Notes under the pieces: generated by a model
What the model was told of the DNA's origin: nothing
What the model saw: only the letters and a program-made list of their open reading frames with translations
Databases searched by the model: none
Shown: positions 27,627 through 36,835 of the stretch, piece after piece
Layout: each line of letters opens with the position of its first letter
Numbering within the stretch: the stretch's first letter is position 1
From: Marinobacter sediminicola
Lineage (GTDB): Bacteria; Pseudomonadota; Gammaproteobacteria; Pseudomonadales; Oleiphilaceae
DNA length: 64,000 nt
Assembly (NCBI RefSeq): GCF_031157525.1
Contig: NZ_JAVIXR010000006.1
Span: forward strand, 62,001 to 126,000
Direction: 5' to 3'
Made by a program: the position numbers and the translations under genes

Positions 27627-29258
27627 ATGAATATCCGAAACATCACGGCGGGTGCGGGGCTGCTTGCTTCATCCCTCCTGCTGGCAGCCTGTGCCCCCTT
27701 GCAAACAGACTCTCAAGCCGCATTGGCTGAGCCTGAAAAAGCCAAAAACGTCATCATGATTATTGGCGACGGCATGGGCCCGCAACAAATTGGCCTGCTG
27801 CTAGCTTATGCCAAGCAAGCGCCCAACTCGGTCATCACCGACGGCATCACTGCCTTTGACCGTATTGCCGAAAACGGCCCCATGGGCATCTCCATGACCC
27901 ACGCCAATGACAACCTGGTTGTTGACTCCGCGGCCTCTGCCACCCAACTGGCCACCGGAAAACTCGCTGGCGCCGAAATGATTGGCGCAGACAAAGACGG
28001 CAACACAGCGGAAAGCATTCTGGAGAAAGCGAAAAAGCTGGGCAAATCCACCGGCCTGGTGTCTGACACCCGCATCACCCACGCCACACCCGCCGGTTTT
28101 GCGGCCCACCAGAGCCACCGCAGCCTGGAAAATGACATTGCCGTGGACCTGCTGAATAACAACGTAGACGTGATGTTGTCTGGTGGCCTGCGCTACTGGA
28201 TTCCAGCATCCGCCAATGATGAGCAATCCGCTGCGCGCCTGGAACTGGAAGCATTGACTGAAGGCTCTGTGCGCATCAAATCCAAGCGCAAGGACGACCG
28301 CAATCTGGTTGCCGAAGCGCAGCAACAAAACTACGACCTGGCGTTCAATCTTGATCAGATGAACCAGGCAGATGGCAAAATGCTCGGTTTATTTGCCTAT
28401 TCCTCATTGCCTAACGCCATTGTTGAGAACCAGACCAAAAACGACCCGAACCGCACCATTCCCACATTGAAAGAAATGTCGGAAAAAGCCATCGGCTCGC
28501 TGTCACAGAACGAAAAGGGCTTCTTTCTGATGATTGAAGCCGGCCAGATTGACTGGGCAGGCCATTACAACGACACAGGTACCATGCTGCATGAAATGCT
28601 GCGCATGAACGAAACCCTGAACTACGTACTGGACTGGGCAGAAGGCCGGGATGACACGCTGGTTGTTGTCACTGCCGACCACGAAACCGGCGGCTTCGGC
28701 TTCAGCTACTCCGCCAACGACCTGCCCCACGGCCGTGACCTGCCGGGCGATGTGTTCAAGGAACAGCAGTTCAAGCCAGGCTTCAACTTTGGCGATGTAT
28801 CCACTCTGGACAAGCTGTATGAGCAGAATTCATCCTATGGCGACATCTTCTACAGCCAATTCGACGGTTTGAGCGAAGATGAGCAAACCCCCGCCAACCT
28901 GGCGCGCATCGTAAACGCGGAAACCCAGTTCGACATAACCGAAGAACAGGCGGCCCGGGTACTGGCCACAGAAGACAACCCCTTCTACACCGAAGGCCAC
29001 TCGTACCTGAGCACCAAAACCGTACCAAAAATGGACGTAAACGGTGCCTTCTTCGTGTACCAGACAGACGACAACCGCCAGAACCTGCTGGCCCGCGAAG
29101 TTGCTGAACAGCAGAATGTAGTCTGGTCTACAGGTACTCACACCAACACTCCGGTGCTGGTCTTCACCCAGGGGCCAGCTAAAGTGGCGGAGCCTTTTGG
29201 CAAGATTCTGCACCATACGGATATTGGTCAGTTTGCCATGGAGGCGATGGAAGACTAG
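27627..29258 (+). CDS. Alkaline phosphatase, lipoprotein
   Basis: A 543-residue alkaline phosphatase superfamily enzyme with a lipoprotein signal (LLASSLLLAACAP; lipobox LAAC near residue 22), so it should be anchored in the envelope. The metal site IIGDGMGPQQ, the nucleophile Ser in VVDSAASATQLATGK and the second metal motif TADHETGGFGF are all present. AAAAGGA lies before the ATG. It sits 58 bases after choV on the same strand. Release of choline from phosphocholine is a reasonable guess from context, but the sequence only shows a general phosphomonoesterase. Confidence 0.9.
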   Translation: MNIRNITAGAGLLASSLLLAACAPLQTDSQAALAEPEKAKNVIMIIGDGMGPQQIGLLLAYAKQAPNSVITDGITAFDRIAENGPMGISMTHANDNLVVDSAASATQLATGKLAGAEMIGADKDGNTAESILEKAKKLGKSTGLVSDTRITHATPAGFAAHQSHRSLENDIAVDLLNNNVDVMLSGGLRYWIPASANDEQSAARLELEALTEGSVRIKSKRKDDRNLVAEAQQQNYDLAFNLDQMNQADGKMLGLFAYSSLPNAIVENQTKNDPNRTIPTLKEMSEKAIGSLSQNEKGFFLMIEAGQIDWAGHYNDTGTMLHEMLRMNETLNYVLDWAEGRDDTLVVVTADHETGGFGFSYSANDLPHGRDLPGDVFKEQQFKPGFNFGDVSTLDKLYEQNSSYGDIFYSQFDGLSEDEQTPANLARIVNAETQFDITEEQAARVLATEDNPFYTEGHSYLSTKTVPKMDVNGAFFVYQTDDNRQNLLAREVAEQQNVVWSTGTHTNTPVLVFTQGPAKVAEPFGKILHHTDIGQFAMEAMED

Positions 29259-29275
29259 CTGGCGAATCGAAAACG

Positions 29276-29301
29276 CCGACCCCGCAATCATGCAGGGTCG
29301 G
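29276..29301 (+). terminator. Hairpin after the alkaline phosphatase gene
   Basis: Stem CCGACCC (29276-29282) with GGGTCGG (29295-29301) plus an inner GCA/TGC pairing, 18 bases after the stop codon. The T tract is poor, so efficiency is uncertain; position suggests the end of the choline block. Confidence 0.55.
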
Positions 29302-29497
29302 TATCCTACTGAAAAACCCTCTACCTACCTCGTCCGCAGTGGACATTGCACCAAAGGTTCAGCCTTGGGGTACCGTTTTATACCGGGTTAACTTATGCTT
29401 CTCAAAAGCATTGAAATTGAGGCCTTGGACGTTTTCAGCCTTCGCATGTGCAGGCAGAAAATAAAAATCCTGAAAATCGGTGTGATCCGGAGCGTTC

Positions 29498-30934
29498 ATG
29501 GATGTTTCGTCGGACAGAACAAACATTCCCTTTAGGCCGACAGGGGCGAGGCTGCACTTCCGAAACGCACTGTTTTTTATTTTTTCTTTTTGGTTCCTGA
29601 ACCAGATCGCTTACCTCTTCGAGGTTGCCGAAGGCATTAGCGTCTTTTACCCGCCCTCCGGGTTTGCGATGCTGCTGATTTATCTTTTCGGAGCAAAATA
29701 CCTACCTGTTTTTCTTGTTGCGATAATATTGGGCGGTCTTCCACAGCGGGATGTTTTCAACTACAACCTGGAAATGCTAGCTCCCGACCTGAGAATGTTT
29801 CTTACTTACGGCGTCGCCGGTCTAATACTGAAAAAACTAAACCCTGAAAAACATACAGTTAGCGCAAAATTCTACTATACACTGATATTAATATTCATAA
29901 TCACTGCGCTTCTAGCTTCTGCCGTTTTTGTTATGGGCTCCAGTACTATAGGTAGTACGTTCAGTTCGTCATGGCGCGAGCAGGTTCCCCTGTTTTTTAT
30001 CGGGAATCTAACCGGCGCACTGACCGCACTTCCGATATTTATATTTTTCCTTCATGTTAGATCCTGCGGATGGAACAATGTAAAGCTCACCATTCATCGA
30101 GATATTCTGAAGCCCGACAAGTTAGTTGCGTTCCTCATCATAATATTACTATCATTTTTGGTTTTATCTCTTGGCAAGTTCAGCGAGAACTACTCAAGCT
30201 ACTACTACGTGATTCTGATCCCCATTATCTGGACCTCTGTTAAATGGGGATTAGGCATTGGATTGATGTATGCGTTTATTGGAAACCTGTTAACACTTTC
30301 CTTTTACGTTCTATTTGGCTACTCATTCTATGGAATGCTAGAAGTTCAGTTGATCTTCGCCATGTCGATAATTTCTACTGTGCTGATTGGGCTGGTACAC
30401 GAGCAAAAGGATATTTTTTATGAAGAGTCCATTTATGATGAGCTAACAGGGCTCGCAAACATGAGACTGTTCAAAAAATTAAGTGCCTCCATGATCGCCA
30501 ATGCAGAAAGAAATACAGAAACAATCGCGCTGTTGTTTGTCGATATTGATGGATTCAAAGCTATTAACGACACATTTGGCCATAGAGCCGGCGATCAAGC
30601 GCTTGAGAAGATTGGTGAACTATTGAAGAACAGCCTTAGGGATGCGGATTTTGTGGCGCGCTATGGCGGTGATGAATTCATCATCCAGTTGAATGGTGGA
30701 ATCTCCGAAAAAGACGCAGGGGCAGTTGCCTCAAGTATCATCAAAAATATGTCTAAACCCTTTCAGTTCGATAACGGCGCAGCCACCATAGGTGCGAGCA
30801 TTGGCATTGCTATCTATCCCAAAGATGGAGCAAATGTAGACACCTTGATCAGCAAGGCAGACAAAGCCATGTATGCGGCCAAAAAGAGCGGGAAAAACTG
30901 CTTCCGGCTATACAGCCAACCATCATTTCAGTAA
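29498..30934 (+). CDS. Diguanylate cyclase with MASE1 membrane sensor
   Basis: A 478-residue protein. An N-terminal MASE1 domain of about eight helices (residues 20-300, with FYPPSGFAMLLIYLFGAKYL) is joined to a GGDEF domain. The active site is intact (ARYGGDEFIIQL), and an inhibitory RxxD site (RDAD) lies five residues ahead of GGDEF, so feedback by c-di-GMP is expected. It makes c-di-GMP from GTP and should influence surface attachment or motility. The gene is noticeably richer in A and T than its neighbours. GGAG lies 6 bases before the ATG. It stands alone between the choline block and the MFS gene. Confidence 0.92.
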   Translation: MDVSSDRTNIPFRPTGARLHFRNALFFIFSFWFLNQIAYLFEVAEGISVFYPPSGFAMLLIYLFGAKYLPVFLVAIILGGLPQRDVFNYNLEMLAPDLRMFLTYGVAGLILKKLNPEKHTVSAKFYYTLILIFIITALLASAVFVMGSSTIGSTFSSSWREQVPLFFIGNLTGALTALPIFIFFLHVRSCGWNNVKLTIHRDILKPDKLVAFLIIILLSFLVLSLGKFSENYSSYYYVILIPIIWTSVKWGLGIGLMYAFIGNLLTLSFYVLFGYSFYGMLEVQLIFAMSIISTVLIGLVHEQKDIFYEESIYDELTGLANMRLFKKLSASMIANAERNTETIALLFVDIDGFKAINDTFGHRAGDQALEKIGELLKNSLRDADFVARYGGDEFIIQLNGGISEKDAGAVASSIIKNMSKPFQFDNGAATIGASIGIAIYPKDGANVDTLISKADKAMYAAKKSGKNCFRLYSQPSFQ

Positions 30935-31020
30935 CCAGGGAGCCCTTCAGGATCACAAGTTCGCTGCAAAACACCACCCCCGACACCAGCAAAGACCCTC
31001 TCCGCTGGCGCATTCTTATC

Positions 31021-32427
31021 GTGCTGCTCATGGCGATTTTTATGTCGCTCATGGGCGTGAGTGTGATCAACGTAGCCTTGCCCTCAATCAAGCACGCTTT
31101 GGCTGCCAGTCAGTCTGATATCCAGTGGGTGCTCTCTGGTTATGCGCTCACTTTCGGCGTGGTGCTGGTCAGCGCCGGGCGTGCCGGGGATCTCATGGGG
31201 CGCGGCGGCTTTTTTATTCTGGGCGTTACCATTTTCACCCTCGCCTCTGTTGCCGCCGGGCTCGCACCGGATGCGGACTGGCTGAATACGGCTCGCTTTG
31301 TTCAGGGGGTCGGTTCTGGATTATTGAACCCCCAGGGCATGGGCATGATCCAGCAGTATTTTCAGGGTCCAGATCGCGCCCGCGCCTTTGGCTTTTTCGG
31401 CACCACAGTGGGGGTTTCTGTCGCAATCGGGCCTGTTTTGGGTGGGCTGTTGATTCAATTGGGTGGCGCAGATATAGGCTGGCGGCTCACGTTTCTTATT
31501 AATGTGCCTATCGGCTTGCTAACCCTGGTGTTGGCGTTCCTCTGGTTTCCCCGCCCGTTAATACACAAACCCAAACAACAAGCCGACAAGGGTCTCGGTT
31601 CTCTTGACCCAGTGGGCGCTTTGTTGTTGGGCCTGGGGGTGTTAGCCGTGCTCTATCCTTTTGTTGAATCTGGCTCGTCTGATATGGTTTGGCTGTTGCT
31701 TCCAACAGGCCTGTTGCTGTTTTACCTCTGGGTTCAATGGGAGCGGTGGTATACCCGGCGTGGCTATAGCCCTATGGTGGATCTGACCATTTTCGCCATA
31801 TCCAGCTACCGTAATGGCAGTGTCATCATGTTTCTATATTTTCTTGGGATGACCAGTGTTTGGGTTCTGGTGCCCGTGTACGCTCAGCAAGGCGTTGGGT
31901 TTTCGGCTTTTGAAGCGGCGATGATCGGCGTCCCTTCAGCATTGCTGTCTGCCTGGTCCGCCAACTGGGCTGGTAAGCGCGTCAATCAGCACGGCCGCAA
32001 GGTTGTCATCGGGGGCTTGATGTTGGCGGTATTCGGTTTGCTGTCCAGCATTGCCGTGGTGCAGTTGCACCAGCACACAGGCTTGAGTCTATGGTGGTTG
32101 CTGTTATCTCTGGCCTTTTTTGGCCTTGGCCATGGGTCAGTGATCAGCCCCAACCAGGCACTTACACTGGCTGAGGTGCCACTGACCTACGCAGGTAGCT
32201 CCGGTGCCATTATGCAAACCGGCCAGCGCATTGGCACATCTGTTGGCATTGCCATGATCACAGCCGTTGTGTTCGCCGTAACAGCTCAGAGCTCCTGGCA
32301 CACAGCAGTGAGCCTTGGGTTCCTGACGATCATGCTGGTCATTCTGTTAGCATTATTCATGGCCTTTAAAGACCTGCGGGCCCGACGTACGCAGAAAGCT
32401 GCCATAACAACAGCAAAACAACTCTGA
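31021..32427 (+). CDS. MFS transporter, DHA2 (EmrB/QacA-like) family
   Basis: A proton-driven exporter with about 14 helices. Family motifs include MGVSVINVALPSIKHAL in TM1, QWVLSGYALTFGVVLVSAGR and the motif-A-like GRAGDLMGR; substrates could be drugs, dyes or metabolites. The start is uncertain. The GTG at 31021 is the first canonical codon, but it falls inside TM1. Hydrophilic codons in the same frame (TPDTSKDPLRWRIL) continue upstream to about 30952, where an ATC follows GGAG by some 9 bases. The true N-terminus is probably around 30952 with a non-standard or mutated start. It precedes amn by 8 bases. Confidence 0.85.
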   Translation: MLLMAIFMSLMGVSVINVALPSIKHALAASQSDIQWVLSGYALTFGVVLVSAGRAGDLMGRGGFFILGVTIFTLASVAAGLAPDADWLNTARFVQGVGSGLLNPQGMGMIQQYFQGPDRARAFGFFGTTVGVSVAIGPVLGGLLIQLGGADIGWRLTFLINVPIGLLTLVLAFLWFPRPLIHKPKQQADKGLGSLDPVGALLLGLGVLAVLYPFVESGSSDMVWLLLPTGLLLFYLWVQWERWYTRRGYSPMVDLTIFAISSYRNGSVIMFLYFLGMTSVWVLVPVYAQQGVGFSAFEAAMIGVPSALLSAWSANWAGKRVNQHGRKVVIGGLMLAVFGLLSSIAVVQLHQHTGLSLWWLLLSLAFFGLGHGSVISPNQALTLAEVPLTYAGSSGAIMQTGQRIGTSVGIAMITAVVFAVTAQSSWHTAVSLGFLTIMLVILLALFMAFKDLRARRTQKAAITTAKQL

Positions 32428-32435
32428 GGCATGTC

Positions 32436-33911
32436 GTGACACTATCCAGTGATGATAATTATATTGTAGTAACCACGCCTGAAGCGGCCGTTGACCGGCT
32501 AGCCGTCCTTTACGAAGAAGCTACCAGCTCACTGCGTGCAGCGCTAAAGCAGTACCTTGTTGATCGCCAATTACCAACGAACGCCCACTCCGCATTTCGC
32601 TACCCCGAGCTGCGCCTGACTTATCGGGTCCTGGGGGAAATACCAAGTAGTATACGCGCCTATGCGCGCCTTCAGGACCCGGGCGTTTACAGCATTACCG
32701 TCACCCAGCCAGCATCCTTCCGACGCTATCTGGAAAGCCAGCTAAAACTCCTCATGAGGGATTTCACGGTTGCCGTGGAAGTAGGCACAAGCCAGGTCAA
32801 CATTCCTTACCCCTATGTGGTTGAGCAGGGCGACGAACTCGGTGCTTCCGGCGTTACGGCCCGCGAGCTTTCACGGGTATTCCCCAGCACGGACCTTTCT
32901 GCCACCGATGATGGCACCGCCGATGGCCTTTACGACTGGCAAGAACTTGAAGAGATGCCGCTGTCTCTATTCGATGCATCGCGCACCGATTTCTCACTGC
33001 GCAGGCTGGTGCATTACACCGGTAGTGATTGGAAACATGTACAGCCATGGATATTGCTGACGAACTACCACCGGTATGTGGATCAGTTTATTCGCCACGG
33101 CCTGGATATGTTGCAAGGCAGCTCCCGTTTTCAGAGCATGGTTTTACCCGGCGATGTGGTGATTGAGCGAGGGATGTGCGAAGAGGAAATGCAAACACTG
33201 GTGGACTCTGTGGTCTGGCACAGATTCCAGATGCCAGCCTACCACCTGAAGGCCAAGGAGCAAGGCCAGGGTATTACACTGGTCAACATCGGCGTGGGGC
33301 CTTCCAACGCCAAAAACATCACCGACCACCTTGCAGTATTGCGGCCCCACTGCTGGCTGATGATCGGTCACTGCGGCGGGCTGCGGCAATCCCAGGTAAT
33401 CGGCGATTATGTGCTTGCCCATGCTTACATGCGCCGCGACGGTATTCTGGACAAGGTGTTGCCGCCAAATATCCCACTGCCGGCACTGGCCGAGGTACAA
33501 CAGGTGCTGCAGCAGGCTGCTGCGGAGATTACCGGCGACGAGGGCGATACGCTCCGGCGGCGACTGCGTACCGGCACTGTATTGACCTACGATGATCGCA
33601 ATTGGGAACTACGCTGGGCACAGGAACGCTCGCAAATTAATCTGGCCCGCGCCATCGCAGTAGATATGGAGAGTGGCACCATCGCCGCGCAGGGGTATCG
33701 GTTTCGCGTACCTTATGGCACCTTGCTATGTGTCAGTGACAAACCCCTGCACAGCGAGATCAAGTTACCCGGGGCGGCAGGGGCGTTTTACGAAAGCGCG
33801 GTTACCCAGCATTTGCATATCGGCATCCGCGCGCTGGAACTGATGCGAAGTGAGCGCTACACCTTACACTCGCGCAAACTGCGTAGCTTTGATGAGCCGC
33901 CGTTCCGGTGA
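32436..33911 (+). CDS. amn: AMP nucleosidase
   Basis: A 491-residue enzyme that hydrolyses AMP to adenine and ribose 5-phosphate, regulating the adenylate pool. The N-terminal AMP nucleosidase domain includes SIRAYARLQDPGVYSITVTQ. The C-terminal phosphorylase-like catalytic domain has LVNIGVGPSNAKNITDHLAV, MIGHCGGLRQSQVIGDYVLA and the conserved DMESGTIAAQGYRFRVPYGT near the end. The GTG start at 32436 is preceded by GAGG within the end of the MFS gene, so the pair may be co-transcribed. Length agrees with the E. coli enzyme (484). Confidence 0.94.
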   Translation: MTLSSDDNYIVVTTPEAAVDRLAVLYEEATSSLRAALKQYLVDRQLPTNAHSAFRYPELRLTYRVLGEIPSSIRAYARLQDPGVYSITVTQPASFRRYLESQLKLLMRDFTVAVEVGTSQVNIPYPYVVEQGDELGASGVTARELSRVFPSTDLSATDDGTADGLYDWQELEEMPLSLFDASRTDFSLRRLVHYTGSDWKHVQPWILLTNYHRYVDQFIRHGLDMLQGSSRFQSMVLPGDVVIERGMCEEEMQTLVDSVVWHRFQMPAYHLKAKEQGQGITLVNIGVGPSNAKNITDHLAVLRPHCWLMIGHCGGLRQSQVIGDYVLAHAYMRRDGILDKVLPPNIPLPALAEVQQVLQQAAAEITGDEGDTLRRRLRTGTVLTYDDRNWELRWAQERSQINLARAIAVDMESGTIAAQGYRFRVPYGTLLCVSDKPLHSEIKLPGAAGAFYESAVTQHLHIGIRALELMRSERYTLHSRKLRSFDEPPFR

Positions 33912-33926
33912 TTATAGCGGGCGCGG

Positions 33927-34352
33927 CTACCATCTCCCCTGCAACGTAGCCACAATCCGCCGACCATCGGCGTTGTCTCTATGTTCACAGAGGTACAAGC
34001 CCTGCCAAGTGCCTAGCGCAAGCCGGCCATGGTTTACTGGTAGGGTGAGTGATGGGCCAATAAGGATATTCTTGATGTGGGCCGGCATGTCGTCCGGCCC
34101 TTCTAGTACGTGCTCGTAGTGTGGCGCTCTCTCGGGCACCATCACGTTGAAATGGCGTTCGAGATCACCGCGTACGTTTGGGTCAGCATTCTCATTTACC
34201 GCCAGCGACGCCGAGGTGTGCTGAATAAACAGGTGCAGCAGCCCCACTTCGCAATTGGTCATTTCCGGCGCCTGAGCGAGAAGTTCATTGGTTACCAGAT
34301 GAAAACCCCTTGGCAAGGGTGCAAGGTCAACGAATGTCTGATCCCAGATCAT
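33927..34352 (-). CDS. YjbQ/UPF0047 family protein
   Basis: A 141-residue cytoplasmic protein of the YjbQ family: GLLHLFIQHTSASLAVNENA, then HYEHVLEGPDDMPAHIKNIL and LGTWQGLYLCEHRD. The histidines and glutamates in these motifs form the probable metal-binding active site. Homologues show weak thiamine-phosphate synthase activity, but the physiological role is unclear. AGGAG precedes the ATG at 34352. It is the last gene of the minus-strand cluster with the aspartoacylase-like peptidase and rimK, 15 bases downstream of that peptidase. Confidence 0.9.
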   Translation of the reverse strand: MIWDQTFVDLAPLPRGFHLVTNELLAQAPEMTNCEVGLLHLFIQHTSASLAVNENADPNVRGDLERHFNVMVPERAPHYEHVLEGPDDMPAHIKNILIGPSLTLPVNHGRLALGTWQGLYLCEHRDNADGRRIVATLQGRW

Positions 34353-34367
34353 GGCGGCTCCTGTGGC

Positions 34368-35432
34368 TTATTTTTGAAGTTCATCCCAAGGATGCATGGG
34401 CACAACTGCTTCGCTCACCTCTGTTTCAAAGGAGCTGCGAAAGTAATCCATGGCTTTTTCTGCTTCGTTAAGCTCATCGAATCGAGCTATGTGGTAGATG
34501 GCTTCGCCTTCGTTAACGAGCGGCAGATTATTCACGCAGATAACAATGCCCGAGCAAGGCGACATAATCGCCGTTTCGGATTCGCCGAAAGGATCTGCCA
34601 CCATGGCCAGCTTTTGGCCTTTGCGTACCTTCTGCCCAAGTTTGGCAACCGGCCGCATGATGCCATCAATCTCTGCCCTCACCCACTGGGAGTTAGCTGC
34701 AATTTCAGAACGCTTTTTCGATGTTGCGCGGCCCTTCCGTGGCGGAACCATTTCCAGCTCGCGCATCACTCGCATTACGCCTTTTACGCCACTGCCGATA
34801 ACCACGTCGTCAAAGCGCAACGCCTCACCACCTTCGTAGGTGATGACAGGTATGTCCAGCGAATCAGCGTAGGCACGCAGACTGCCTTCCCGCAGGCCTG
34901 CATTAATAATCACCGGCGCTGCAAAGGCTTCGGCCATGCGTGCAGTTTCAGGGTTTTTCAGCTCGGCCCGCACCTGCGGCAGGTTGAACCGGTGAATAGC
35001 GCCCGTGTGCAAATCGATGATGTGCGTTACATGCTCCATAATCTGGGTGCGCAGAAGGTAAGCAATACGGCCGCCCAGAGAGCCTCTTTCGTTGCCGGGA
35101 AAACAGCGGTTCAGGTCGCGCCTGTCAGGCAGATAGCGCGTGCGGTGCACAAATCCAAAAATATTCACGATGGGCACCGCTATCAAGGTACCCCTCAGAT
35201 TACGAAGCGCTGAATTGGTGAGCACTCGGCGCACAATTTCCACACCCGCGATTTCATCACCGTGTATGGCGCCACACACCATCAGCACAGGGCCATCGCG
35301 GCGCCCGTGCACGATTTCCACCGGTATATGCAGCGGCGTGTGGGTATACAGCTTCGCAATTGGAATTTCTACTTGTTGCCGGGTACCAGGTTTTACTTGC
35401 ACTCCAGCCATCTCAAAGGGCGCGCGCGCCAT
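34368..35432 (-). CDS. Succinylglutamate desuccinylase/aspartoacylase-family metallopeptidase
   Basis: A 354-residue zinc hydrolase of the M14-related aspartoacylase family. Zinc ligands are in GAIHGDEIAGVEI and DLHTG (IIDLHTGAIHRF), and the C-terminal 100 residues form a lipoyl/biotinyl-like beta-barrel (VAKLGQKVRKGQKLAMVADP). Family enzymes cleave N-acyl amino acids or remove C-terminal residues such as glutamate. It starts three bases after the rimK stop. The pairing with a glutamate ligase suggests it trims glutamate tails or processes a glutamylated product, which is inference. Confidence 0.88.
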   Translation of the reverse strand: MARAPFEMAGVQVKPGTRQQVEIPIAKLYTHTPLHIPVEIVHGRRDGPVLMVCGAIHGDEIAGVEIVRRVLTNSALRNLRGTLIAVPIVNIFGFVHRTRYLPDRRDLNRCFPGNERGSLGGRIAYLLRTQIMEHVTHIIDLHTGAIHRFNLPQVRAELKNPETARMAEAFAAPVIINAGLREGSLRAYADSLDIPVITYEGGEALRFDDVVIGSGVKGVMRVMRELEMVPPRKGRATSKKRSEIAANSQWVRAEIDGIMRPVAKLGQKVRKGQKLAMVADPFGESETAIMSPCSGIVICVNNLPLVNEGEAIYHIARFDELNEAEKAMDYFRSSFETEVSEAVVPMHPWDELQK

Positions 35433-35435
35433 CGA

Positions 35436-36341
35436 CTATCCTCTGCCTTTGGTTTTGGTGCGCCAGGGCGCGTGATTTTTTTCAATCCAGTTCAAAATCA
35501 TACCCGCGACGTTCTTGCCGGTGGCGTTCTCTATGCCTTCCAATCCCGGCGAGGAGTTAACTTCCATCACCAGCGGCCCACGGCTCGAGCGCAACAAATC
35601 CACCCCCGCCACGTTCAGACCCATGGCTTTTGCTGCCGTAATGGCCGTTTTGCGCTCTTCCGGCGTGATACGAACCAGTGAGGCGCTACCGCCACGGTGC
35701 AAATTGGAACGGAACTCGCCCTCGGCACCCTGTCGCTTCATAGCAGCGATGACTTTATCGCCAATCACGAAGCAGCGAATATCTGCACCGCCGGCTTCTT
35801 TGATGAATTCTTGCACAAGAATGTCGGCTTTGAGGCCCATGAACGCTTCAATCACGCTTTCTGCCGCTGTGCGGGTTTCCGCCAGCACAACACCAATACC
35901 CTGGGTGCCCTGCAAAAGCTTGATCACCACGGGCGCACCGCCCACCATTTTAAGCAGCTCAGGCACGTTATCCGGCTTATTGGCAAAGCCGGTTACCGGC
36001 ATGCCCACGCCTTTACGAGCAAGTAGCTGCAGGGAGCGCAGCTTATCCCGTGAACGAGTGATGGCAACAGACTCGTTTACCGGGAAGGTTCCCATCATTT
36101 CAAACTGGCGTAGAACCGCTGTGCCGTAGAAAGTAACGGACGCCCCGATACGGGGAATGATCACGTCGAAATTCTCCAGAACCTCTTCGTGATAATGAAT
36201 TTTCGGGTTGGCGGATGTGATGTTCATGGAGCAGTGCAGGCAATCAATCACCTTCACTTCATGACCACGATTGACCCCTTCTTCCACCAAACGACGGGTT
36301 GAATACAAATGCCGGTTACGGGATAGAACTGCAATTTTCAT
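35436..36341 (-). CDS. rimK: RimK, S6 glutamate ligase (ATP-grasp)
   Basis: A 301-residue ATP-grasp ligase equal in length to E. coli RimK, which adds glutamates to the C-terminus of ribosomal protein S6 and can make poly-alpha-glutamate. Visible features are [20 protein letters not shown] at the N-terminus, [20 protein letters not shown] for ATP binding, [20 protein letters not shown] and the metal motif [14 protein letters not shown]. Its ATG overlaps nothing upstream, but the upstream gene (rimB-like) ends four bases inside it. In Pseudomonas rimK works with rimA and rimB; rimA is not seen here. Confidence 0.94.
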   Translation of the reverse strand: MKIAVLSRNRHLYSTRRLVEEGVNRGHEVKVIDCLHCSMNITSANPKIHYHEEVLENFDVIIPRIGASVTFYGTAVLRQFEMMGTFPVNESVAITRSRDKLRSLQLLARKGVGMPVTGFANKPDNVPELLKMVGGAPVVIKLLQGTQGIGVVLAETRTAAESVIEAFMGLKADILVQEFIKEAGGADIRCFVIGDKVIAAMKRQGAEGEFRSNLHRGGSASLVRITPEERKTAITAAKAMGLNVAGVDLLRSSRGPLVMEVNSSPGLEGIENATGKNVAGMILNWIEKNHAPWRTKTKGRG

Positions 36342-36835
36342 TTTGTAGGCCTTAAAGCCGGTTCCCCGGCGAGATAGGAAGCTTCGGGGTATATTATGGA
36401 TCGACCCTCCATCGCGGTGCGCCCAATCAACATGCGAAACCGCATGCTATCGCGGTTCGTGAGCGTCATCTCAACGGGCCAACTTTGGCCGCCAATCACC
36501 AATGTGGTTTCAATCACCAGTCGCAACTCTGTGTGGCCGCCGGAATCCGTTACTTCACGCTCATCAAGCACACGAGCATCGCACTCCACAACCTGGTGCA
36601 TATCGTTCTGAACCGGGTGAACCCAGAACCGAACTCGACGCTCACCATCCTGTGTGTAGGGCTCCGTCCGAAAAGTATGCAAGCACGAGGTGCGCGCCCC
36701 GGAATCCACTTTTGCTTTGATGCGGTTAATATCCAGATCAGGTAGCGCCGCCCATTCTCGCCAGCCCAGGCTGATTTTATTTTCAGCAGGTATCGGCTCC
36801 ACGGTCTTGAGGGCTTCAACTGTCTTTTTGGACAT
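36338..36835 (-). CDS. rimB: RimB-like retropepsin-fold protease
   Basis: A 165-residue protein of the family annotated as ATP-dependent zinc protease but folding like a retropepsin. The active-site motif is [17 protein letters not shown] (Asp-Ser-Gly), preceded by [15 protein letters not shown]. The second half holds [15 protein letters not shown]. Pseudomonas RimB is a protease that works opposite RimK. There is no ATP-binding motif, so the older name is misleading. The ATG at 36835 lies 20 bases inside the end of mscS and the stop lies inside rimK, so the three genes are translationally coupled. Confidence 0.85.
   Translation of the reverse strand: MSKKTVEALKTVEPIPAENKISLGWREWAALPDLDINRIKAKVDSGARTSCLHTFRTEPYTQDGERRVRFWVHPVQNDMHQVVECDARVLDEREVTDSGGHTELRLVIETTLVIGGQSWPVEMTLTNRDSMRFRMLIGRTAMEGRSIIYPEASYLAGEPALRPTK

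Noticed and set aside
34110..35213. 367-codon plus-strand frame opposite yjbQ and the aspartoacylase-like gene
   Set aside because: It spans two real genes on the other strand and has no family features.
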